Origin: Spirochaetaceae bacterium UBA1306
GTDB lineage: Bacteria > Spirochaetota > Spirochaetia > Treponematales > Rectinemataceae
DNA: 6,072 bases
Direction: 5' to 3'
Assembly: GCA_002307245.1 (NCBI GenBank)
Contig: DBTW01000212.1
Span: 8,124-14,195, forward strand
The translations under genes and the position numbers were made by a program. Positions 1-6,072 of the stretch are shown piece by piece. Each line of letters opens with the position of its first letter. Position 1 is the stretch's first letter. Under the pieces are notes generated by a model. It searched no databases. It saw only the letters and a program-made list of their open reading frames with translations, and was not told the origin of the DNA.

Positions 1-1766
<1,766 letters not shown>

Positions 1767-2078
1767 CTACGCCTTCTCCATTGTGCACTTCAGCGGAAAG
1801 CCGTTTTGCCGCGCGAGCAGGTGCACCTGATTTATTTTCGTCACGGCAATATCGTAACTGTATACCCCCACAGTACCTTTTCCCCTTTTATGCACATCGA
1901 GCATGATGCGCGTCGCCTCGGGGAGCGGCTTATGGAAGACGGTCATGATGACGGTCACGACGAATTCCATCGTCGTGAAATCATCATTGAGGAGGAGGAT
2001 AACGTACTCATCGGGCTCTTTTGGTTCCTCATCGCTCTTGGTGAGTACCTCGCCCTCCAACTCGGGGTTTGTAGGCAT
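1767..2078 (-). CDS. clpS: ClpS, N-end-rule adaptor of ClpAP
   Basis: A 103-residue cytoplasmic adaptor that binds N-terminal destabilising residues of substrates and the ClpA N-domain, handing N-degron proteins to ClpAP. The first 23 or so residues are an acidic flexible tail. The core begins at YVILLLNDDFTTMEFV (25-40). The degron pocket residues known from E. coli ClpS are present: N31-D32-D33, T36, M37, and H63 in the DVHKRGKG helix. The end FPLKCTMEKA matches the usual ClpS C-terminus, and the length is typical. ATG at 2078 was chosen because an upstream in-frame extension (to 2546) would run antisense through pstS and is not ClpS-like. No good Shine-Dalgarno precedes it, and a candidate promoter lies 17 bp upstream. 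The stop TAG abuts the clpA GTG. Its GC content, counted over 1801-2040, is about 52%, well below its neighbours. Confidence 0.96.
   Translation of the reverse strand: MPTNPELEGEVLTKSDEEPKEPDEYVILLLNDDFTTMEFVVTVIMTVFHKPLPEATRIMLDVHKRGKGTVGVYSYDIAVTKINQVHLLARQNGFPLKCTMEKA
1772..1779 (-). promoter_or_regulatory. Ribosome binding site of clpA inside the end of clpS
   Basis: On the minus strand GGAGAAGG lies in the last codons of clpS, 5 nt before the GTG at 1766. It supports GTG as the clpA start and indicates that ribosomes finishing clpS can restart on clpA. Confidence 0.6.
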
Positions 2079-2094
2079 AACTGGTTCTATTGAT

Positions 2095-2123
2095 AAAATA
2101 GCGACTGGAGGGTGTAAAAACAA
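2095..2123 (-). promoter_or_regulatory. Candidate sigma70-type promoter of clpS-clpA
   Basis: Read on the minus strand: -35 TTGTTT (2123-2118), 17-bp spacer, -10 TATTTT (2100-2095). The -10 ends 16 nt before the clpS ATG, so the transcript would start about 10 nt from the start codon, consistent with the lack of a clear Shine-Dalgarno. No experimental support; the match is imperfect but the spacing is ideal. Confidence 0.4.
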
Positions 2124-2129
2124 GTAGGA

Positions 2130-2156
2130 CCCGGCCCCGGGGCCTTCCCGGCCCCG
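2130..2156. repeat. GC-rich palindrome/hairpin between divergent promoters
   Basis: The 10-bp sequence CCCGGCCCCG occurs twice (2130-2139 and 2147-2156), and GGGGCC between the copies is complementary to both. The first copy makes a perfect 12-bp palindrome GGCCCCGGGGCC (2133-2144). The second makes a hairpin with stem CGGGGCC/GGCCCCG (2138-2144 with 2150-2156) and a 5-nt loop. No T-tract follows on either strand, so it does not look like an intrinsic terminator. It sits between the two -35 boxes, so it may act as a DNA site for a regulator (inference). Confidence 0.5.
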
Positions 2157-2161
2157 AACCC

Positions 2162-2190
2162 TTGTTACTCGAGGGGCTTTCAGATATAAG
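2162..2190 (+). promoter_or_regulatory. Candidate sigma70-type promoter of pst operon
   Basis: -35 TTGTTA (2162-2167), exactly 17 bp, -10 TATAAG (2185-2190). The -10 ends 2 nt before the first possible pstS ATG (2193), so transcription would begin around 2197, at the second ATG (2199). That would make the mRNA leaderless or nearly so. No convincing full Pho box is visible. A weaker alternative lies upstream: TTGTAG (2069-2074), 17 bp, GATAAA (2092-2097). Confidence 0.4.
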
Positions 2191-2192
2191 AA

Positions 2193-3020
2193 ATGCCGAT
2201 GAAGTCCCTCCGCCCCGACTCGGCCCTCGGTATCGGCGCCCTCGGCCTGGCCGCCTCCTGCGCCCTGGCCTTTTCGGCCTTTTCCTGCGCGGGACGCGCC
2301 AATTCGGTCACCCTGGCCGGGTCCACGGCCTTCCAGCCCTTCGCCGAGAAGCTCGCCGACGAGTACGACGCCAGGCACCCCGACCAGAACGTCACCGTGC
2401 AGGGCGGCGGCTCGGCCCTGGGCATCAGCGCAGCCCTGAACGGGGCAGCCCAGATCGGCATGGCGGACCTGGTCGAGCTGCCGACGGACGCGGCCGCGCT
2501 CAAGGCGACCGTCGTCGCCCGGGACGGGATAGCGGTCGTCGTCCACCCCTCGAACAAGATCGGGAACCTCGATATGGCGCGGATCCGGGACGTTTATATC
2601 GGGAAGATCCGCAACTGGAAGGACCTGGGCGGGACCGAGGCGCCGATCACCGTCGTCTCCCGCGAGTCCGGCTCGGGCACCCGCTCCTCCTTCGAGTCAA
2701 TCCTCGGACGCTTCGACCTCACTACGGACGCGATCATCCAGGATTCCAACGGCACGATCCGCGAGACGGTAGCCAACGACGCCAACGCGATAGGCTACCT
2801 TTCCTACGGCCTGGTCAACGCCAAGATCAAGGCGGTTTCGGTCGACGGCCAAGCCTGCACGACCGAGCTTATCCTCGCGGGCCGTTACGCCCTGGTCAGG
2901 CCCATCTTCTTCCTCACCTTGGGGGAGCCCTCCGGCGCGGCCAAGGGCTTCATCGACTACGTCCTCGGCCCCGAGGGCCAGGCGCTGATCAAGGCCGACG
3001 GCCTCCTGCCCGCCCAATGA
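2193..3020 (+). CDS. pstS: Phosphate-binding lipoprotein PstS
   Basis: Extracytoplasmic phosphate-binding protein of the Pst ABC importer, 275 residues, shorter than E. coli PstS (about 346). An N-terminal signal (KSLRP, then a hydrophobic run from about 11) ends at Cys32 in AFSC, a relaxed spirochaete-style lipobox, so it is probably a membrane-anchored lipoprotein; Cys23 (AASC) is a less likely alternative. Ligand-binding signatures of the family: AGSTAFQPF (42-50), GGGSALG (71-77), GMADL (89-93) and the phosphate loop SRESGSGTRSSFE (156-168), followed by DSNGTIRETV and IGYLSYG. First gene of the operon; its stop overlaps the pstC start. The start may be ATG 2193 or ATG 2199: no Shine-Dalgarno is at usual distance from either (GAGGGG at 2171-2176 is 16 nt from the first), and the candidate promoter favours a leaderless start at 2199. 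Confidence 0.95.
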   Translation: MPMKSLRPDSALGIGALGLAASCALAFSAFSCAGRANSVTLAGSTAFQPFAEKLADEYDARHPDQNVTVQGGGSALGISAALNGAAQIGMADLVELPTDAAALKATVVARDGIAVVVHPSNKIGNLDMARIRDVYIGKIRNWKDLGGTEAPITVVSRESGSGTRSSFESILGRFDLTTDAIIQDSNGTIRETVANDANAIGYLSYGLVNAKIKAVSVDGQACTTELILAGRYALVRPIFFLTLGEPSGAAKGFIDYVLGPEGQALIKADGLLPAQ

Positions 3021-3874
3021 AGGCTTCGAGCGATGCTTTCGTGCGCCGGCTGCTCCTCGCGGTGGCCTGCACCACGGTGCTCTGCCTCCTCGTGATAGCC
3101 GCGTTCATCTTCAAGGAGGGCCTGCCCTTCCTCCTCAAGGTCGGGCCCGGCAACTTCCTCTTTTCCTCCGACTGGAGGCCCGATTCCGGGCATTACGGCA
3201 TCCTCCCGATGCTCGTTTCCTCCCTCTACGTGACTTTCGGCGCCCTCCTGGTCGGGGCCCCCTTGGGCATCGCGGGGGCGATCTTCCTGTCCGAGTTCGG
3301 GCCGCCCGCCCTCGCGCGAGTGGCCAAGCCCGCCATCGAGCTCCTCGCGGGCATACCCTCGGTGGTCTTCGGCTTCATCGGCGTCATGGTCCTCGCGCCC
3401 ATCATCCGCGGCGCCGCCGGCGGGCCGGGGCTCTCGATCCTCGCCGCCTCGCTGGTCCTCGGCGTCATGATCCTGCCGACGATCATGAGCATCTCCATCG
3501 ACGCCCTGGCCGCCGTGCCGCAGAGCTACCGCGAGGGCGCACTCGCCCTCGGCGCGACGAAGTGGCAGGCCGTTCGCATGGTCGTGGTCAAGGCCGCCGG
3601 CTCGGGCCTCCTCGCGGGCACCATCCTCGGCATGGGCCGCGCGGTCGGCGAGACCATGGCCGTGATCATGGTCGCCGGCAACGCGGTCCGGATGCCGCGC
3701 TCCGTCCTCGACTCGGGCCGTACCCTCACGGCCAACATCGCCCTCGAGATGGGCTACGCGACGGGCATGCACCGCCAGGCCCTCTTCGCCACCGGCATCG
3801 TGCTCTTCGTCTTCATCATGATCCTCAACGGCCTCGCCTCGTCGGCGCTCAAGCGAAGGGCGGGCAAGCGATGA
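3017..3874 (+). CDS. pstC: Phosphate ABC transporter permease PstC
   Basis: Inner-membrane permease, 285 residues, forming the phosphate channel with PstA. About six membrane segments: 12-32, 64-91, 109-130, 139-158, 196-220 and 256-275. Family motifs include LLAGIPSVVFGFIG (109-122), VPQSYREGALALGATKWQAV (167-186, the EAA loop that docks on the PstB ATPases) and GRAVGETMAV (207-216), whose Arg and Glu are conserved in the family. The start ATG at 3017 overlaps the pstS stop (ATGA). No Shine-Dalgarno precedes it (the bases before it are C-rich), so translation probably depends on ribosomes coming off pstS. The same frame stays open upstream through pstS, but that extension is not PstC-like. 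Confidence 0.95.
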   Translation: MKASSDAFVRRLLLAVACTTVLCLLVIAAFIFKEGLPFLLKVGPGNFLFSSDWRPDSGHYGILPMLVSSLYVTFGALLVGAPLGIAGAIFLSEFGPPALARVAKPAIELLAGIPSVVFGFIGVMVLAPIIRGAAGGPGLSILAASLVLGVMILPTIMSISIDALAAVPQSYREGALALGATKWQAVRMVVVKAAGSGLLAGTILGMGRAVGETMAVIMVAGNAVRMPRSVLDSGRTLTANIALEMGYATGMHRQALFATGIVLFVFIMILNGLASSALKRRAGKR

Positions 3875-4707
3875 ACGCGCACCGGGCGAGCCAGCGCGTC
3901 GCCGTGTCCATCCTCGCGGCGGCGACCTTCCTCTGCCTCGCGATAGTGGCCTTCGTCATCGGCTTCGTCCTCGAGAAGGGCCTGCCCCAGCTCAGCTGGG
4001 AGTTCCTCTTCACCAAGCCCCGTGACATGGGCAAGGCGGGGGGCATCCTGCCGGCCATCGTCGGGACCCTGGCCCTCTCCCTGATGGCCATCGCCGTCGC
4101 CCTCCCGCTCGGCGTGGGCACCGCTGTCTACCTCGCCGAGTACACTCGGGAGACCCGGGTCACCAAGGTGATCCGCTTCGGCACCGACTGCCTCGCGGGC
4201 ATACCCTCGATCATCTTCGGCCTCTTCGGCTACATCTTCTTCGTCACCACCCTCAAGATGGGCTGGTCCCTCATCGCCGGCGCCCTCACCCTGGCCATCA
4301 TGGTCCTGCCCACCCTCATCCGCACCTCCGAGGAGGCTATCCGCTCCGTGCCCCAATCCTGGCGCGAGGTGAGCATGTCCCTCGGCGCCACGCGCTGGGA
4401 AACCGTGCGCAAGGTCGTGCTGCCGAACGCCCTCCCCGGCATCGTCACGGGCGTGATGCTGAGCTTCGGCCGCTCCATCGGCGAGACGGCCGCCGTGATC
4501 TTCACGGCCGGCTCCTCCTTCCGCCTGCCCAAGAGCGCCTTCGACTCGGCCCGCACCCTGGCCGTGCACTTCTACATCCTCGCCCGCGAGGGCATCTCGA
4601 CCGACAAGGCCTACGGCACCGCCGCCGTCCTCGTCATCGCCGTGCTGGCCGTCAATGGCCTCACCTACGCCCTCATGGGCGGCTTCATGAAGAGGAAGGC
4701 GCGATGA
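3871..4707 (+). CDS. pstA: Phosphate ABC transporter permease PstA
   Basis: Second channel-forming permease, 278 residues, partner of PstC. Hydrophobic segments at about 12-34, 60-88, 109-126, 132-151, 187-212 and 250-270. The family motifs GGILPAIVGTL (57-67), CLAGIPSIIFGLFGY (107-121), the EAA loop VPQSWREVSMSLGATRWETV (160-179), GRSIGETAAV (200-209) and SARTLAVHFY (226-235) place it as PstA, not PstC. ATGA overlap with pstC at 3871-3874, with a modest GAAGGG (3855-3860) upstream. It shares an 18-bp identical stretch with pstC over the AGIPS motif (4192-4209 versus 3344-3361), as expected of homologous subunits. Confidence 0.95.
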   Translation: MNAHRASQRVAVSILAAATFLCLAIVAFVIGFVLEKGLPQLSWEFLFTKPRDMGKAGGILPAIVGTLALSLMAIAVALPLGVGTAVYLAEYTRETRVTKVIRFGTDCLAGIPSIIFGLFGYIFFVTTLKMGWSLIAGALTLAIMVLPTLIRTSEEAIRSVPQSWREVSMSLGATRWETVRKVVLPNALPGIVTGVMLSFGRSIGETAAVIFTAGSSFRLPKSAFDSARTLAVHFYILAREGISTDKAYGTAAVLVIAVLAVNGLTYALMGGFMKRKAR

Positions 4708-5459
4708 CGCCCAAGGTCGAGGTGCGCGACCTCAGGGTCTTCTTCGGCGGCGAGGAGGCCCTGCGCGGCGTGAGCCTCGACATAGCCGCGAACCGGATCC
4801 TCGGGGTCATCGGGCCCGCGGGCTCGGCCAAGACCACCTTCCTGCGCGCCCTCGACCGCATGAACGAGCTGAAAGCCGGCTGCCGCACGGCGGGGCGGGT
4901 CCTCGTCGACGGCGAGGACGTCTACGGCCCCGCCTGCGATCCCGTCGCCCTGCGCAAGCGCGTGGGCATGGTCTTCGCGATGCCCGTGCCCTTGCCGCTC
5001 TCGATCTACGAGAATGTCGTCTACGGCCCCCGGCTGAACGGCGTCCGGAACAAGGCCGAGCTGGACGGCCTGGTCGAGGAATGCCTCAGGGCCGCCTTCC
5101 TCTGGGACGAGGTGAAGGACCGCCTGGGCGGCTCGGGGCTCAAGCTCTCAGGGGGGCAGCAACAGCGGCTCTGCCTCGCTCGCACCCTCGCGATGCGCCC
5201 CGAGCTCATCCTCCTCGACGAGCCCTGCTCCGGCCTCGACCCGATCTCGACGGCCCGCATCGAGGAGGCCTTGAGCCTGCTCAAGGAGCGGCATACGATC
5301 GTCCTCGTCACCAACAACACGAAGCAGGCCGCCCGCGCCTCCGACGAGACCGCCTTTTTCCTCATGGGCGAGCTCGTGGAGATGGGGCCCACCGGCCGGA
5401 TCTTCACGAATCCCTCCGACAAGCGCACGGAAGACTACGTGACCGGGAGGTTCGGATGA
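4704..5459 (+). CDS. pstB: Phosphate ABC transporter ATPase PstB1, with degenerate ATP-site residues
   Basis: Cytoplasmic ATPase subunit of the Pst importer, 251 residues, full length for PstB. Identified by RKRVGMVF (84-91), PLSIYENVVYGPRLNG (98-113), LWDEVKDRL (133-141), SGGQQQRLCLAR (149-160) and LILLDEPCSGLDPIST (168-183). Several nucleotide-site residues are altered: Walker A is GPAGSAKT (37-44), with Ala for the last Gly of GxxGxGKT; the Q-loop Gln is Ala92 (VFAMP for the usual VFQKP/VFQRP); the switch His is Asn204 (VTNN for VTHN). LSGGQ (148-152), Walker B Asp172 and catalytic Glu173, and the D-loop are intact. ATGA overlaps join it to pstA and pstB2; the Shine-Dalgarno-like AGAGGAAGG is at 4691-4699. 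I infer it pairs with PstB2, contributing LSGGQ to the working site while its own site is weak. It is not a pseudogene by any frame disruption. Confidence 0.92.
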   Translation: MTPKVEVRDLRVFFGGEEALRGVSLDIAANRILGVIGPAGSAKTTFLRALDRMNELKAGCRTAGRVLVDGEDVYGPACDPVALRKRVGMVFAMPVPLPLSIYENVVYGPRLNGVRNKAELDGLVEECLRAAFLWDEVKDRLGGSGLKLSGGQQQRLCLARTLAMRPELILLDEPCSGLDPISTARIEEALSLLKERHTIVLVTNNTKQAARASDETAFFLMGELVEMGPTGRIFTNPSDKRTEDYVTGRFG

Positions 5460-6072
5460 GCTGCGCGGAAGTGGCGGCCCCGGCGCGGATCAAGCTCGAC
5501 GTGCGGGACTTCATGCTCTTCTACGGGGACTTCCAGGCCTTGAAGGGCGTATGCCTGCCCGTCGAGGAGCGTCGGATCACGGCCCTCATCGGCCCCTCGG
5601 GCTGCGGCAAGTCGACCCTGCTCCGCTCCCTCAACAGGATGAACGACCTCATTCGGGGCGTGCGCGTCGAGGGACGCGCCCTCCTCGACGGCCAGGATAT
5701 CTACGCCCCCGGCGTCGACGTCTGCTCCCTGCGCAAGCGCGTGGGCATGGTCTTCCAGCGGCCCAATCCCTTCCCGCTCTCGATCTACGACAACGTGGCC
5801 TTCGGCCTGCGCGTCGAGGGGAGTCTGTCCCGCAGCGCGGCGCGCTCCGCGGCGCGGCGCGAGGGGAGCGGTGGGGGGGCCGCAGCGAAGGACTCCGACT
5901 ATGTGCGGGAGGCTGTCGAGCGCAGCCTAAAGGCCGCCTGGCTCTGGGACCAGCTAAAGGACAAGCTGGGGACGAGCGCCCTCGAGCTGCCCCTCGACCA
6001 GCAGCAGCGGCTTTGCATCGCCCGCCTCGTCGCGGTGAAGCCCGAGCTCATCCTCATGGACGAGCCCTGCTC
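5456..6072 (+). CDS. pstB: Second PstB ATPase, PstB2, with LPLDQ replacing the ABC signature (C-terminus beyond window)
   Basis: 205 codons of a second PstB paralogue are visible. Canonical parts: A-loop Tyr23, Walker A GPSGCGKS (46-53), Q-loop VGMVFQRPNPFPLS with Gln101, IYDNVAFG (110-117), LWDQLKDKL (163-171), QQQRLCIAR (182-190) and Walker B LILMDE (198-203). The ABC signature is strongly altered: LPLDQ (178-182) where PstB has LSGGQ. An extra run of about 20 residues, rich in Ser, Ala, Arg and Gly, lies between RVEG (119-122) and the VERSL helix. The switch His lies beyond the window. The start ATG overlaps the PstB1 stop (ATGA) and is preceded by GGGAGGT (5445-5451). A 29-bp stretch (5727-5755) is identical to pstB1 (4948-4976), so the two are likely a tandem duplication. 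Inferred role: supplies Walker A, Walker B and Q-loop for the active site of a PstB1/PstB2 heterodimer. Confidence 0.92.
   Translation, partial: MSCAEVAAPARIKLDVRDFMLFYGDFQALKGVCLPVEERRITALIGPSGCGKSTLLRSLNRMNDLIRGVRVEGRALLDGQDIYAPGVDVCSLRKRVGMVFQRPNPFPLSIYDNVAFGLRVEGSLSRSAARSAARREGSGGGAAAKDSDYVREAVERSLKAAWLWDQLKDKLGTSALELPLDQQQRLCIARLVAVKPELILMDEPC
5815..5887 (+). repeat. Low-complexity GC-rich insertion in pstB2 with short direct repeats
   Basis: CGAGGGGAG occurs at 5815-5823 and 5860-5868, exactly 45 nt (15 codons) apart. CCGCAGCG occurs at 5830-5837 and 5880-5887. In between are GCGCGGCGCG-like repeats and a run of seven G (5873-5879). Together they encode a surplus segment with SRSAARSAARR and a GSGGGAAAK stretch. 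Slippage or duplication is the simplest origin (inference). Confidence 0.45.

Noticed and set aside
2138..2156. Intrinsic terminator
   Set aside because: The stem is GC-rich but no T-tract follows on either strand, and it lies at the heads of divergent genes, not after a gene.
2177..2190. Possible Pho box near CTTTCAGATATAAG
   Set aside because: Only one loose half-site resembles the E. coli CTGTCAT repeat, and no second repeat at the right spacing is seen.
2079..2546. A longer ClpS beginning inside the pst region
   Set aside because: The extension is antisense to pstS and ClpS-like sequence begins near the ATG at 2078.
2162..3016. An upstream extension of the pstC frame that would give a 570-residue protein
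   Set aside because: It runs out of frame through the whole of pstS and is Arg/Pro/Gly-rich; PstC homology begins only at the ATG at 3017.
3344..4209. 18-bp identity between pstC (3344-3361) and pstA (4192-4209), including an ATA Ile codon
   Set aside because: It covers the conserved AGIPS motif of homologous permeases, and ATA is used elsewhere in both genes, so it needs no special explanation.
4704..5459. pstB1 as a decaying pseudogene
   Set aside because: The frame is intact and full length, with LSGGQ, Walker B and D-loop preserved and tight coupling to its neighbours; the changes are confined to one composite site.

Overview
This GC-rich window (about 70% GC in the sampled pst coding sequence) holds two divergent bacterial gene clusters separated by a 114-bp intergenic region. 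The gene content and protein signatures fit a high-GC spirochaete: a ClpS/ClpA pair with treponeme-like ClpA motifs, and a phosphate-binding lipoprotein with a relaxed lipobox. This assignment rests on remembered family resemblance, not a search, and another phylum cannot be excluded.

Left part, minus strand (2078 down to 1): clpS, the N-degron adaptor, is followed immediately by clpA, the AAA+ unfoldase of the ClpAP protease. The clpS stop TAG is directly followed, in the same frame, by the GTG start of clpA. clpA runs off the window after 588 codons, early in its second ATPase domain. It carries a run of 12 acidic residues between the N-domain and D1. It also has a roughly 40-residue insertion between D1 and D2, whose DNA contains three compact hairpins of nearly identical geometry. 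clpS is much less GC-rich (about 52%) than its neighbours.

Middle (2079-2192): two candidate sigma70-type promoters, each with a 17-bp spacer, point in opposite directions. Each sits so close to its start codon that the transcript would have almost no leader. A GC-rich palindrome and hairpin lie between the two -35 boxes.

Right part, plus strand (2193-6072): a high-affinity phosphate uptake operon, pstS-pstC-pstA-pstB1-pstB2. Every junction is a 4-base ATGA overlap, which implies tight translational coupling. PstS binds phosphate outside the membrane, PstC and PstA form the channel, and the PstB proteins supply ATPase power. pstB2 runs off the right edge.

The most interesting observation is that the two PstB paralogues are degenerate in complementary ways. 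PstB1 has an altered Walker A, no Q-loop Gln and no switch His, but keeps a perfect LSGGQ. PstB2 has perfect Walker A and Q-loop but LPLDQ in place of LSGGQ. In a head-to-tail heterodimer this gives one consensus and one degenerate ATP site, the architecture of asymmetric ABC exporters. It would be unusual for a phosphate importer, which is normally described with a PstB homodimer.
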